DNA of 64,000 nucleotides. Source: an uncultured Mycoplasmatota bacterium. Its GTDB lineage: Bacteria; Bacillota_I; Bacilli_A; RF39; UBA660. The stretch covers positions 1-64,000 of the forward strand of contig URFW01000007.1 in the NCBI GenBank assembly GCA_900547225.1, read 5' to 3'. Under the pieces are notes generated by a model. It saw only the letters and a list, made by a program, of their open reading frames with translations. It ran no database searches and was not told where the DNA came from. Shown piece by piece: positions 43,497-52,957 of this stretch; the stretch's first letter is position 1; every line of letters starts with the position of its first letter. The translations under genes were made by a program, and so were the position numbers.

Positions 43497-44921
43497 TTAC
43501 TTATTATACTTAGCAAGTTCTTCTCTTAGCATTTCCATTGTTTTAGCAGGATTTGCTTTACCACGAGTTTTTTTCATAACCTGACCTACAAAGAAGTCTA
43601 TCATTCTGGTTTTTTCAGGATTATATTCCCTTGCCTGTTCATCATTTTCTTTTAATACTTCCATAACAACATCATGAATAGATGCATCATCAGTAATTTG
43701 CATCATACCTTTTTCTTTTACGATTATGTTAGGCTCTTTGCCTGATTCAATCATGTCTTCAAATACTTCTTTAGCTTGCTTTGATGATATTGTTTTTTTA
43801 TCAATTAAATCAATTAATTCCTTTATCATTTCTGGTTTAACAGGAACTTCTTCTAACTTTATTTCATTTTCATTTAAGTATCCCATAAGCATACCAGTTA
43901 CCCAGTTACAAGCCTTTTTAGGATCTGCTCCTAAACTTACACAATCATTAAAGAAGTCAGAGTTTTCCTTTACTTTAACAAGTACTTCTGAATCATACTC
44001 TGATAAGTTAAATTCATTCATGTACTTTTGTTTTCTTTCAAGTCTAAGCATAGGAATATTTTTTCTTATTTCATCAAGTAATTCATCTGTAACCTTAATT
44101 GGTGGGATGTTTGGCTCAATAAAGTATTTATAGTCTACCGCATCAGCCTTATCTCTCATCTTAAACGTTTCACCAGTTTCATCATCAAAACGTCTTGTTT
44201 CTTGTTCTACTTTTCCACCGTTTTGAAGTATTTCTGATTGTCTTTCTATTTCAAAGTCAATTGCACGCCCTACATTATAAAATGAGTTAATGTTTTTCAT
44301 TTCAACTTTGGTACCTAACTTGTCAGTATCTGAAATTGATACGTTAACGTCGCATCTCATTTGTCCTCTGTCACTTCTTGCTTCAGAAACTCCGCAGTAA
44401 ACGATTAGTGAACGGTAAGTCTCAAGGAATGCTAATGCTTCTTCTTTAGAGTGCAAGCAAGGCTCTGTTACAGTTTCAAGTAATGGCACACAAGATCTGT
44501 TATAATCTATTAAAGAATATGTATCATAGTGATCTAGTGATGCCGTATCTTCTTCTAGATGGGTATCGTGAATTAAAACTTTTTTTATTTGTCCGTCAAC
44601 TTCGATATCAACTGCTCCATTTATACCTACAGGTTTAGTCATTTGAGTTATTTGATATCCTTTTGGTAAATCTGGATAGTAATAGTTTTTTCTATCAAAT
44701 AGCATAACGTCTGGAGTAGTACAATTCATTGCCATAGAAACAATAAGTGCTCTTTTCCAAGCTTCCTTATTAGCGATAGGAAGTATTCCAGGAAAACCTA
44801 AATCTTGACATGCAACGTGGCTGTTTGGTGCTTCAGTGTACCCATTAATTGAAGGAGAAAAAACCTTTGAGTTAGAATCAAGTTCACAGTGAACTTCAAG
44901 TCCGATTGTTACTTTATACAT
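43497..44921 (-). CDS. gatB: Asp-tRNA(Asn)/Glu-tRNA(Gln) amidotransferase subunit B
   Basis: GatB binds misacylated tRNA and activates its side chain with ATP. 474 residues: YKVTIGLEVHCELDSNSKVF start, ARSDRGQMRCDVNVSIS, FRMRDKADAVDYKYF-type block (FKMRDKADAVDYKYFIEPN) and the C-terminal YqeY-like tail (MKKTRGKANPAK). Last gene of the pepS-aspS-gatC-gatA-gatB unit, 2 bases after gatA. Confidence 0.98.
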   Translation of the reverse strand: MYKVTIGLEVHCELDSNSKVFSPSINGYTEAPNSHVACQDLGFPGILPIANKEAWKRALIVSMAMNCTTPDVMLFDRKNYYYPDLPKGYQITQMTKPVGINGAVDIEVDGQIKKVLIHDTHLEEDTASLDHYDTYSLIDYNRSCVPLLETVTEPCLHSKEEALAFLETYRSLIVYCGVSEARSDRGQMRCDVNVSISDTDKLGTKVEMKNINSFYNVGRAIDFEIERQSEILQNGGKVEQETRRFDDETGETFKMRDKADAVDYKYFIEPNIPPIKVTDELLDEIRKNIPMLRLERKQKYMNEFNLSEYDSEVLVKVKENSDFFNDCVSLGADPKKACNWVTGMLMGYLNENEIKLEEVPVKPEMIKELIDLIDKKTISSKQAKEVFEDMIESGKEPNIIVKEKGMMQITDDASIHDVVMEVLKENDEQAREYNPEKTRMIDFFVGQVMKKTRGKANPAKTMEMLREELAKYNK

Positions 44922-44923
44922 AA

Positions 44924-46363
44924 TTAGTTTTCCTCCTTTACTGAAAGTGGTACGAAACCAATTTTTTCTTCTAGTTTGTTTGCAATGTTACATACTACAT
45001 CATCTGTCTTTATAGGTCCAGTTATGTTTATTGCAACTGGCATATCATCTATAATTCCAGATGGGATTGTAATTGATGGGAAGCCACCAAAATTTCCTAT
45101 TGCAAGATGGTTTTCTAAAAGTAAATACTTTTCTGATAACCTGTCCATTTCATCTGTAAAACGTGGTGCGATAGAGCCTGAATTTGGCATAATTAATCCA
45201 TCATATTCTTTAAATAAGTTTGTCATAGCATCTACTACTAATCTTCTTATTCTTTGAGCGTTTTTAAATAATTTTTCTTGGTTTTCTTTTTGAAGAATAA
45301 ATGATCCAATAACGAATCTTCTTCTTATTAATTCAGAAAATCCCTCAGTTCTAGTATTTATCATAACCTCATCTGGAGTGTGTCCTTCTTTTCTGTTACC
45401 AAACGGAATTCCAGTTAAATTTGAGTTATTACTAGTTGCCTCCGCACAAGATATTGCCATATAAGATGGATAAATACCATTTAATATCTTTTTATCTATA
45501 GACTCTTCTTTAACTTCAATACCTAATTCTTTAGCATATGAAAGCACTTTTAAGAAGTTATCATAGTATTTTTTATCATCTTTTAATTCATCTACTATTT
45601 CTTTAATATAAAATAGTTTTCTTCCACTTACATCTTTATTTAGATTTTCTACAAAGTTTATGTTTGATGAGTCAAACGAGGTCATATCGTTATCATCCAT
45701 TCCTTTGATGTTATCCATAACGCACGCTACATCTTTAACGTATTTTGCGAAGCATCCAACGTGGTCTAGGCTTGATGCAAAAGCAAATAATCCCCAGCGT
45801 GATACAAGGCCATATGTTGGTTTATATCCTACTACTCCGCCGTACCCAGCTGGCTTACGGATGGAGTCTCCGGTATCTGAACCAAGTGCATAAGGAACAA
45901 TACCACGAGCTACAGCAGAAGCTGATCCTGCTGATGAACCACCTATCATACGAGACTTATCCCAAGGGTTTCTAACAATTCCAGTGTGTCCTGTTGTACC
46001 AGTTCCTCCCATAGCAAGTTCATCAAGCACCGTTTTACCAATCATAACCATACCAGAATCTTTCAACTTTTTAACAGCAGTTGCGTCAAATACTGGAACG
46101 TAATTTGATAAGATGTTTGATGATGCGGTTGTAAGTACGTCTTTTGTTGAGAAGTTATCTTTAATAGCACAAGGTATGCCGGATAAAACGTTATCTGTAA
46201 CTTCACTTTCTTTTGCATCGTCAATGATTGTTACGAAACTGTTTAACTCATCTTGATACTTGTGAGCTCTTTTAAGTGATTCTTCTGTTAATTCTTTACT
46301 CGTTACAGCGCCACTTTTTAAAGCTTCGTGTATTTCTTGTAAACTTTTATCTAAAATACTCAT
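44924..46363 (-). CDS. gatA: Asp-tRNA(Asn)/Glu-tRNA(Gln) amidotransferase subunit A
   Basis: Amidase that releases ammonia from glutamine for GatB. 479 residues with the amidase signature: GIPCAIKDNF (catalytic Lys), then GGSSAGSASAVARGIVPYAL and GSDTGDSIRKPAGYGGVVGY (Ser-cis-Ser-Lys triad). Start codon overlaps the gatC stop (TAATG), so expression is coupled. Confidence 0.98.
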   Translation of the reverse strand: MSILDKSLQEIHEALKSGAVTSKELTEESLKRAHKYQDELNSFVTIIDDAKESEVTDNVLSGIPCAIKDNFSTKDVLTTASSNILSNYVPVFDATAVKKLKDSGMVMIGKTVLDELAMGGTGTTGHTGIVRNPWDKSRMIGGSSAGSASAVARGIVPYALGSDTGDSIRKPAGYGGVVGYKPTYGLVSRWGLFAFASSLDHVGCFAKYVKDVACVMDNIKGMDDNDMTSFDSSNINFVENLNKDVSGRKLFYIKEIVDELKDDKKYYDNFLKVLSYAKELGIEVKEESIDKKILNGIYPSYMAISCAEATSNNSNLTGIPFGNRKEGHTPDEVMINTRTEGFSELIRRRFVIGSFILQKENQEKLFKNAQRIRRLVVDAMTNLFKEYDGLIMPNSGSIAPRFTDEMDRLSEKYLLLENHLAIGNFGGFPSITIPSGIIDDMPVAINITGPIKTDDVVCNIANKLEEKIGFVPLSVKEEN

Positions 46364-46668
46364 TAGCTTTCACCTCCTACTACTTTAGGAACTTTTATTT
46401 CATCATATACTGTATCACTTGCGTTTTTAACTGCATCATCAGTTGTTAACGTGCTTGTTGCAACATCTTCTCTTAAATGTGCTTCTTCATTAATAAATGG
46501 AAAAGTCATCGGTTCTACTTTTTCTATTCCGTCTATTTCTGTTATTAAATCCATGTGTTTTAAAATAGTTTCAAATTCCTTTTCGAATGATGGGAACTCT
46601 TCTTCTTTCATTTTAAACATAAGTTTAAGTGCATAATCTTGTATGTTATCTCTTGTTATTTTTTGCAT
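46363..46668 (-). CDS. gatC: Asp-tRNA(Asn)/Glu-tRNA(Gln) amidotransferase subunit C
   Basis: 101 residues with the usual GatC belts: RDNIQDYALKLMFKMKEEEF, EIDGIEKVEPMTFPF (linker that wraps GatA/GatB) and LREDVATSTLTTDDAVKNAS. It stabilises the GatAB interface. Lies 15 bases after aspS. Confidence 0.95.
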   Translation of the reverse strand: MQKITRDNIQDYALKLMFKMKEEEFPSFEKEFETILKHMDLITEIDGIEKVEPMTFPFINEEAHLREDVATSTLTTDDAVKNASDTVYDEIKVPKVVGGES

Positions 46669-46683
46669 TTTATAAAAGTCTCC

Positions 46684-48426
46684 TTATCTTAGTTTAATGT
46701 GTGTTTCTCTAAGTTGCTGTTCTGTAACTTCATTTGGTGTACCAGTAAGTACGTCTTCACCATTTTGATTTAATGGGAATGCAACCGTTTCTCTTACACT
46801 TTCTTCTTCACCTAACATCATAAGTGATCTATCTATTCCAAGTGCCATACCTGCGTGTGGTGGGCATCCGTATTTAAATGCTGTATAAAGTGCACTAAAT
46901 TTTTTCTTGATGTCTTCTTCTGTATATCCAGCAAGAGAAAATGCCTTTAGTAAAACTTCTGGTCTGTTGTTTCTAACTGCTCCTGAAACAAGTTCAACAC
47001 CATTACATACAACGTCAAACTGATCTGCATAAATATCTAATGGATCCATAGTTTCTAGTGCCTTCATGCCTCCTCTTGGCATACTAAATGGATTGTGCAT
47101 AAAGTCTAGTTTGCCAGTTATTTCACTTATTTCATACATTGGCATATCCGTTACAAAGCAGAATTCAAATAGATTATTATCCATTAAGTCTAACTTACGG
47201 CCTAATTCAGTTCTAATTAAACCTGCGTTTTTACAAACAACGTCGTGTCTTTTATCAGCGATAAAGAAAAGTACGCTTCCAGTTTTTAAACCTGCCTTAT
47301 CAAATAATGCTTTTCTATCATCTTCCGTTAGGAATTTATCAATAGGTCCTTTAAGGCTTTTATCTTCCATAACTGATATGTAACCAATACCAGGCATATC
47401 AATTGATTTTGCATAGTCTACTATTTCGTTAAACCAGCTGTTTGGTTTAGATGCTATATCGTCTACTTTAATAGCGCGAACGATAGAATCTCTAAATGGT
47501 CTAAAGCTTGTTTCTTTAAATACGCTTGATACGTCAATAATTTCAAGTGGGTTTCTTAAATCTGGTTTGTCAGTACCATACTTAAGCATTGATTCGTTAT
47601 AAGGAATTCTTTTAAAGTGACCTTCTGTTACTTTTCTTTTACCAAATTCTCTAAAGAATGCAGGATATACCTCTTCTGCAACAGCCATAACGTCTTCTTG
47701 GTCCGCAAAAGCCATTTCCATATCTAGTTGGTAGAATTCTCCAACAAGCCTTTCTTTTCTTCCATCTTCATCTCTAAAGCAAGGTGCTAATTGGAAGTAT
47801 TTATCAAAGCCTGATGCCATTAGAAGTTGTTTAAATTGTTGTGGTGCTTGTGGAAGAGCATAAAACTTTCCCTTATGCTTTCTTGATGGGATAATAAAGT
47901 CTCTTGCACCTTCTGGTGATGATGAAGTAATAATTGGAGTTGTTATCTCTAAAAATCCTAGCTCCATCATTTTGTTTCTTAAGAAGTTGAAAGCTTTAGA
48001 ACGCATAACGATTTTCTCATGAACCTTTGGATTTCTTAAGTCTAAGAAACGGTATTTTAATCTTACGTCTTCTGCTACTTTTTTTGATTCATCTATTTCA
48101 AATGGTAAAGTTTTTGCAGTGTCTGATAATAATTCTAGTTCTTCTACTACTACTTCTATTTCTCCTGTTGGTATTTTTTTGTTTACTGTATCAATATCTC
48201 TTTTAACTACTTTTCCGGTAACTTTAATAACGGTTTCTTTTGTTACTCCTTTAAGCATTGTATCATCGTGAACAACTATTTGTGTTACTCCATAATGATC
48301 TCTTAAATCGATAAACATAACACCACCATGGTCTCTTATACCTAATACAAAACCTGCTAGTGTAACTTTTTTATCTAAATCTTTAATTGTCAATTCTCCG
48401 CATGTGTTTGTTCTATATGTACTCAT
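46684..48426 (-). CDS. aspS: Aspartyl-tRNA synthetase (probably non-discriminating)
   Basis: 580 residues, bacterial-type class II synthetase: N-terminal OB fold (RDHGGVMFIDLRDHYGVTQI), motif 2 FRDEDGRKERLVGEFYQLDM, GAD insertion domain, and motif 3 GMALGIDRSLMMLG. Direct operon linkage with gatCAB and a T-box with an Asn-type specifier suggests it charges both tRNA-Asp and tRNA-Asn with Asp. That specificity is inferred from context, not from discriminating residues. Confidence 0.97.
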   Translation of the reverse strand: MSTYRTNTCGELTIKDLDKKVTLAGFVLGIRDHGGVMFIDLRDHYGVTQIVVHDDTMLKGVTKETVIKVTGKVVKRDIDTVNKKIPTGEIEVVVEELELLSDTAKTLPFEIDESKKVAEDVRLKYRFLDLRNPKVHEKIVMRSKAFNFLRNKMMELGFLEITTPIITSSSPEGARDFIIPSRKHKGKFYALPQAPQQFKQLLMASGFDKYFQLAPCFRDEDGRKERLVGEFYQLDMEMAFADQEDVMAVAEEVYPAFFREFGKRKVTEGHFKRIPYNESMLKYGTDKPDLRNPLEIIDVSSVFKETSFRPFRDSIVRAIKVDDIASKPNSWFNEIVDYAKSIDMPGIGYISVMEDKSLKGPIDKFLTEDDRKALFDKAGLKTGSVLFFIADKRHDVVCKNAGLIRTELGRKLDLMDNNLFEFCFVTDMPMYEISEITGKLDFMHNPFSMPRGGMKALETMDPLDIYADQFDVVCNGVELVSGAVRNNRPEVLLKAFSLAGYTEEDIKKKFSALYTAFKYGCPPHAGMALGIDRSLMMLGEEESVRETVAFPLNQNGEDVLTGTPNEVTEQQLRETHIKLR

Positions 48427-48429
48427 TTT

Positions 48430-49683
48430 TTATTTTTCCTTTCTGTTTTCTAAAAATTCTTTTACTTTAAGTGTTGCAAAGTTACCATCTATAAATAAAG
48501 GAACTTCGTTTCCATATAAATCGGTACCTGTAATGTTTAAATCAGGGGTACCTACCATAAAATCAACGTGGTTTTTACTTTGGTTAATGCCGTTTTTAAG
48601 CAACTCATGATCACCCATTAATTCGCCATTTGGTATGCATCCTGGAAATCCTTTTCCCAGTGCTAAATGACAAGATGCATTTTCATCAATCAGTATTGAA
48701 TTAAATATCATATTTATATTTGATATCGGTGAATCATAATCAACGAAAGCGCATTCTCCTAAATGATCCATACCATCAAGGTCTTTTATTAATTCAAGCA
48801 ATGTATCGTTGTCGTTACTGGCTGATGCTTCTTCTACTTTTCCATCTTTAAATGTTAACTTAAATTCATCAATTATTTTTCCTTTTATTGGAAGTGGTCT
48901 ACTTGAACATACGATTCCATTTACCTTAGTTCTATCAGGTGTTGTAAATACTTCCTCGGTTGGCATATTAACTATTAAATCTTTCGTTTTATCAAAACTT
49001 TTTTTAGCTGCTCCCCACCAAATAACATTCTTTGGAAGACCTATTTCCAAGTCAGTACCATTTTTGCTTTTATATTTTAATTTAACTAACTTTAGTTTAT
49101 TTAATAAATCTCTTTTTTGGGTGTTATCTTTAATTTTATCATCCCAAGCTTTTATGACATCTTCTTGGTCTACTAATGTCATTTTAAAAATTAAGTTCCA
49201 CAATTCATCTTCACTTGATAAATTTAGTTTGTCAGCCCACTGTTTTGTTGCTACTGCTGCGATACACCAAGGAAATTTATATATACTTCTTGCTTTTACA
49301 GCATCTTCTTGGGTTTCAATCTTAACCTTGCTCATCATTTTTTTCTTATCTGATGGCACTTCATTAAGCATTGGATAAGAATATGAAGTTAAAGATAATA
49401 AGGAACCGCCTTTGTCATAGACATCCTTTATTATCCTTCTATTGAAGTAAGGTTCTTTTTCTATTTCATCTAAACTTGAATTCATTAGTATGTCTTTTGT
49501 TTTTTTACCGTCGTAACAAACGTGATATATGTCTGTTATTCCAATTTTTTTTGCTTCTTCTATCACTATCTTAACAAAATCCTGTTGTTCTGTTAAGTAG
49601 CTAATTAATAAAGGTTCTCCAGCTTTCATAGACAAACATCTTTGAATCAGAAATTTAGCATATTTTCTTTTTTTCTCATCCAT
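48430..49683 (-). CDS. pepS: M29-family aminopeptidase (PepS/AmpS type)
   Basis: 417 residues from MDEKKRKYAKFL, chosen because AAGGAGGTG lies just upstream; a longer in-frame start lies before the site. The M29 metallopeptidase metal-binding residues are visible in the order seen in the family: GLPKNVIWWGA segment, MPTEEVFTTPD (Glu), HLGECAFVDYD (His, Glu), CHLALGKGFPGC (His) and GDHELLKNGINQSKNHVDFMVGTPD reading (His, Asp). Cytoplasmic aminopeptidase. First gene after the T-box, so it is regulated with aspS-gatCAB; it would supply amino acids from peptides. Confidence 0.92.
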   Translation of the reverse strand: MDEKKRKYAKFLIQRCLSMKAGEPLLISYLTEQQDFVKIVIEEAKKIGITDIYHVCYDGKKTKDILMNSSLDEIEKEPYFNRRIIKDVYDKGGSLLSLTSYSYPMLNEVPSDKKKMMSKVKIETQEDAVKARSIYKFPWCIAAVATKQWADKLNLSSEDELWNLIFKMTLVDQEDVIKAWDDKIKDNTQKRDLLNKLKLVKLKYKSKNGTDLEIGLPKNVIWWGAAKKSFDKTKDLIVNMPTEEVFTTPDRTKVNGIVCSSRPLPIKGKIIDEFKLTFKDGKVEEASASNDNDTLLELIKDLDGMDHLGECAFVDYDSPISNINMIFNSILIDENASCHLALGKGFPGCIPNGELMGDHELLKNGINQSKNHVDFMVGTPDLNITGTDLYGNEVPLFIDGNFATLKVKEFLENRKEK

Positions 49684-49702
49684 AGCAACACCTCCTTTTA
49701 AG

Positions 49703-49955
49703 AAAATAAAAAACAGCAAATCATCCCATAGGGACGAATAGCTGTTTGTATCCGTGGTACCACCCAGTTTACTATTTTATTTTTAAATAGTCACTTTATA
49801 AAACGTTAACGGGTTATCTTCCGTCTTAGCCTACTTTAATTAAATTTCGGTAAGAAGCTCCGAGGTGTTCTTTCATTAAACTATCTTACTGATATTCCAC
49901 CATCATCAGTTCTCTTTAAAGAATCGTTTAATTACTTTTCCTCATCAAAGCGAAA
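49703..49955 (-). promoter_or_regulatory. T-box riboswitch, likely Asn-responsive (AAC specifier)
   Basis: Read on the minus strand: stem I with GAGG/CCTC, an AAAAGTAA internal loop opposite GAAAGAACA, then a distal GATGGTGG element. The antiterminator carries GGGTGGTACCACG (49762-49753), the T-box core. A terminator hairpin AACAGC...GCTGTT with TTTTTT follows. In the specifier loop the codon just before ACC is AAC, the Asn codon. Unacylated tRNA-Asn would favour antitermination of pepS-aspS-gatCAB. Confidence 0.88.
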
Positions 49956-50025
49956 AAATTAATTATATTTAAATTATATCATATTTTTTTTGTTTTATAA
50001 CAAAAAAATAGTTTTTTCAATAATT

Positions 50026-50697
50026 TTACATGTTTTTCTGCATTTGGATTATATTTTCTGCATGATTATAATAATTACAATATTTTCTTAATTCTTCAAC
50101 AAATTCTGGAAACATAACAGAATTAAGATATAATTTTTGCAATTTTGGATTTCTTTCAATCATTTCTTTAATAACAGGATTGTCTGTGTATTCTCTTCTT
50201 ATAACATCAAATAGCATTTGAGCATTGTACTCATATAATTGTTTTGGCAACTTATTCGAGTACTTAAAACGACCAATATCAGTAATTGTTATTTCATTAT
50301 CAGTAAAATTCATATTAAAATTTTTCCAATCTCCTACTTCTATACCAGCCTCACTAATAAGATTTATATCATGTCTTAAAAGTAATGTTGAATAAATTAG
50401 ATCCATGAAAGAAACTTCTTGAATTTTCTTTGACACCTTATTTCCACAAGCAAACCTTGCTTTTCCTCCTAAAATAAAACTAGAATTGACATATAAATCA
50501 TCAAAAAAGCAAAAAGAAGTCTGATTTATTTTACTACCTATTAATAAATCATATTTATCTGTAAAATCATGAGGAACTCTAAAACATTTTGCAACATTTT
50601 TACCATCCTCGAGTAAACCAACAACAGATTGTTCTCCAAAACCCAAGATTTTTGTAAATTTATTTGTTATATCGGTAGCACTATTTATTTTTATCAT
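50026..50697 (-). CDS. Kinase-fold protein, degenerate
   Basis: 223 residues from MIKINSATDI, chosen because GGGGTGGGG lies 7 bases upstream. A kinase-like core is suggested by LGFGEQSVVGLL (glycine-rich loop), NVAKCFRVP (Lys), the loop EVGDWKNFNMNFTDN and ITDIGRFKYSN in place of DFG. Several catalytic residues are not convincing. No signal or membrane segment. It may be related in fold to the gene at 51052-51771 but is too diverged to say. Function unknown. Confidence 0.55.
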   Translation of the reverse strand: MIKINSATDITNKFTKILGFGEQSVVGLLEDGKNVAKCFRVPHDFTDKYDLLIGSKINQTSFCFFDDLYVNSSFILGGKARFACGNKVSKKIQEVSFMDLIYSTLLLRHDINLISEAGIEVGDWKNFNMNFTDNEITITDIGRFKYSNKLPKQLYEYNAQMLFDVIRREYTDNPVIKEMIERNPKLQKLYLNSVMFPEFVEELRKYCNYYNHAENIIQMQKNM

Positions 50698-50802
50698 AAT
50701 ATACCCCACCCCCCAAAAAAACTTTTTATAAGCATATAATATATCATAAATATAACGAATAATCAATTATTATCTGTTAACCTTCAGGTCGTAATTTTGA
50801 AC

Positions 50803-50830
50803 ACGAAAAAAAGTAGCGGCGTGCTACTTT
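50803..50830 (-). terminator. Terminator after tRNA-Asn
   Basis: Minus strand AAAGTAGC pairs with GCTACTTT and is followed by TTTT. Confidence 0.75.
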
Positions 50831-50840
50831 ATATTTTTAG

Positions 50841-50916
50841 TGGCGCTTCAAGTAGGACTCGAACCTACGACCTGCCGGTTAACAGCCGGATGCTCTACCA
50901 ACTGAGCTATTGAAGC
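50841..50916 (-). tRNA. tRNA-Asn (GTT)
   Basis: Minus strand; acceptor GCTTCAA/TTGAAGC, anticodon stem CCGGC with loop TGTTAAC region (anticodon GTT), T loop GGTTCGAGTCC, encoded CCA. Lies a short way upstream of the T-box operon that it should regulate. Confidence 0.95.
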
Positions 50917-51051
50917 AGATATGGATGTTTTATCTCAAACAACGTAATTAATTATATTATTTATATCCGGCTTTGTCAAGCACTTTTTTAAGTAAAACTT
51001 TACTTTATTATATTTTGTGTTAGAATAGTGGTTACAAAAAGGATGAAGTGT

Positions 51052-51771
51052 ATGAAAACAATTAATTATAATGAACTCGATATCATTAGTTATAACTGCA
51101 ATGAAGGTACTTATTCTAAAATTGATAAATGCATATTTAATGGTGAAATTTATGCATTAAAACGTTTTACTAATGGAAAATATCTAAACGGCAAAAGAAG
51201 AAAAATAAGTGAGTTAAGCAGCATAAATGATAGTCATTTGATAACACCAAAATTTTGGGTTAAAAACGAAGAAGGTAAAAATCAGTATTTAACAAAGTTT
51301 TGCGATGGAGATCCACTTGAGTTCGGAAAAAATACGAACGTAGTTGCTAAACTAAAACATGCTAAGAATTTGATAGAGAAAATGCATTCATACAAAATTA
51401 TTCATGGAGACTTAAATATCTCAAACCTTTTATTCAGTGGTGATGAGCCTTTTATAATTGATTTTGACAATGCATCTTTAAATAATAGTAATGTAGATAT
51501 ATCAAGTCTAAACGATTATTCCGCTGATTATATAAAAAGATTAGGAATTAATAAGGGATTAGATGTATACCTTTTTAATTTGCTCACCTACGCTATATTA
51601 AATGAAACTGACTACTACTGTGTAAGAAGTAATGTGTTAGCAAAAAAATATGGTGTTTTTGATTTTAAAGACGGAATTAAATTGTGTAATCTTTTTTCTC
51701 TAGAAAAAGGATATTCTGATGGTGATTATTTAATTGATATGATTTCAAATGAAGATGTTAAAAGTATTTAG
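51052..51771 (+). CDS. Kinase-fold protein (aminoglycoside/lipopolysaccharide-kinase-like)
   Basis: 239 residues from MKTINYNELD; the ATG at 51052 has AAGGATGA at good distance. Kinase marks are complete: GTYSKIDKCIF loop, ALKRF (Lys), catalytic KIIHGDLNISNLLF (HGD, N) and EPFIIDFDNASL (DFD). The HGDLN-x5-F pattern is that of small-molecule and lipopolysaccharide kinases rather than Ser/Thr kinases. Substrate unknown. It may be monocistronic from a TGTTAGAAT promoter. Confidence 0.75.
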   Translation: MKTINYNELDIISYNCNEGTYSKIDKCIFNGEIYALKRFTNGKYLNGKRRKISELSSINDSHLITPKFWVKNEEGKNQYLTKFCDGDPLEFGKNTNVVAKLKHAKNLIEKMHSYKIIHGDLNISNLLFSGDEPFIIDFDNASLNNSNVDISSLNDYSADYIKRLGINKGLDVYLFNLLTYAILNETDYYCVRSNVLAKKYGVFDFKDGIKLCNLFSLEKGYSDGDYLIDMISNEDVKSI

Positions 51772-51779
51772 CATCTTTT

Positions 51780-52190
51780 TTATTTTACGAACGGGAGCCT
51801 ATCGATTTTTGGATTTATAGTATTTTCATCTACATAATATGGATCAGCCTCAAATAAATCTAGTTTGTATTCTAAATTAAGTAATATTCTTTTTACATCA
51901 AAGATGTTTTTATATTTCTTTAAATGAATGCATAATAAAACTTTATCTATTATTTCTTGTTCAGTTTTACTACTCACCTCATAATTCATCAAATCAGAAA
52001 TTAAGTAACTAAGAAATAAATTATCAGTGCATTTTAAAATATCATATATAATGTTATATAATCTACTGGTTTTACTATTATCATCAGTTTCATAGTTATC
52101 TAATATTTTTATAATTAGTTTTTTATTAATGTCTACTTTTAATGAAACTATTTTAAAATCGTCTTTTGCATATATACATCTTTTTCTCAT
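51780..52190 (-). CDS. Protein of unknown function
   Basis: 136 residues, MRKRCIYAKDDFKIVSLKVD start. Helical and acidic near the C terminus (DLFEADPYYVDENT). No motif, signal or membrane segment. It converges with the kinase-like gene and is followed by nothing on its strand until tRNA-Asn. Translation site (AAAGGCGGCAG) is weak. Confidence 0.55.
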   Translation of the reverse strand: MRKRCIYAKDDFKIVSLKVDINKKLIIKILDNYETDDNSKTSRLYNIIYDILKCTDNLFLSYLISDLMNYEVSSKTEQEIIDKVLLCIHLKKYKNIFDVKRILLNLEYKLDLFEADPYYVDENTINPKIDRLPFVK

Positions 52191-52251
52191 TCCTCTTTCT
52201 GCCGCCTTTCAAAATAATTATATGAAATGGCTCGTCGATCTATTACATAAT

Positions 52252-52285
52252 GAATTAAAAAAACACTTAAGAAAAACTTAAGTGT
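52252..52285 (-). terminator. Terminator after tRNA-fMet
   Basis: ACACTTAAG and CTTAAGTGT form a perfect 9-bp stem with T run on the minus strand. Confidence 0.8.
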
Positions 52286-52293
52286 AACTTGCT

Positions 52294-52370
<77 letters not shown>

Positions 52371-52384
52371 ATGTAAATATTAAG

Positions 52385-52477
52385 TGGCGGAGAAAGAGGG
52401 ATTCGAACCCCCGCGCCGGTTACCCGACCTCCCGGTTTTCAAGACCGGTCCCTTCAACCAGACTTGGGTATTTCTCC
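52385..52477 (-). tRNA. tRNA-Ser (TGA)
   Basis: Minus strand, long variable arm (GGTCGGGTAACCGGC), acceptor GGAGAAA, anticodon loop CTTGAAA region (anticodon TGA) and encoded CCA. Confidence 0.94.
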
Positions 52478-52584
52478 ATCTACAATTATTATATGCACGT
52501 GGTTAAAAATAATACATTATTAACCAGACAGCAATAAGATTATAGCACATATATTTTTTGTTTGTCAACACCCATTTTAAGGTA

Positions 52585-52900
52585 AATAAAAAGCAGGCAA
52601 ACTTCATAGTGCCCACTTGCTATTTATGTTTCTTTCGCTCATTTACTTAATTTAGCAATTTCGTTTGTTAAATCTTTTAACGAGCTACCATATCATTCAC
52701 CTATCCTCTCTATTTTATTTTTATCTATATTAATAACTTTTCATTGTTTTTTTAACTTTGTTTGTTTTTCTACAACAACTATGTCATAGCCTTTCTACCT
52801 TATTATTATTTTTGTATGTAATGTTTAATTTTTCATATTTCTTATAGGCATCTCCTCGCTTTCTATTTTAAGTATAACTTTTAAATATTAAAATACTATG
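52585..52900 (-). other. Gene-free stretch with terminator and short decayed frames
   Basis: About 480 bases lie between tRNA-Ser and tRNA-Leu without a credible gene. On the minus strand a TATACT/TAAAAT-like promoter near 52866 and a GC hairpin followed by TTTTT at 52585-52621 could bound a small RNA of about 240 nt. Several AGGAG-like sites precede tiny frames. One frame reads YGSSLKDLTNEIAKLSK then stop but has an upstream TGA, so it may be a decayed gene. No family recognised. Confidence 0.3.
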
Positions 52901-52931
52901 TCATATTTATTAAGATTTATTAGAAAGCAAC

Positions 52932-52957
52932 AAAAAAACTAACCATTAAGGTTAGTT
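52932..52957 (-). terminator. Terminator of the six-tRNA cluster
   Basis: AACTAACC and GGTTAGTT form an 8-bp stem followed by TTTTTTT on the minus strand. Confidence 0.8.

Noticed and set aside
50026..50697. HipA-type toxin
   Set aside because: No HipB partner and no HipA core motifs; only a loose kinase-like pattern.
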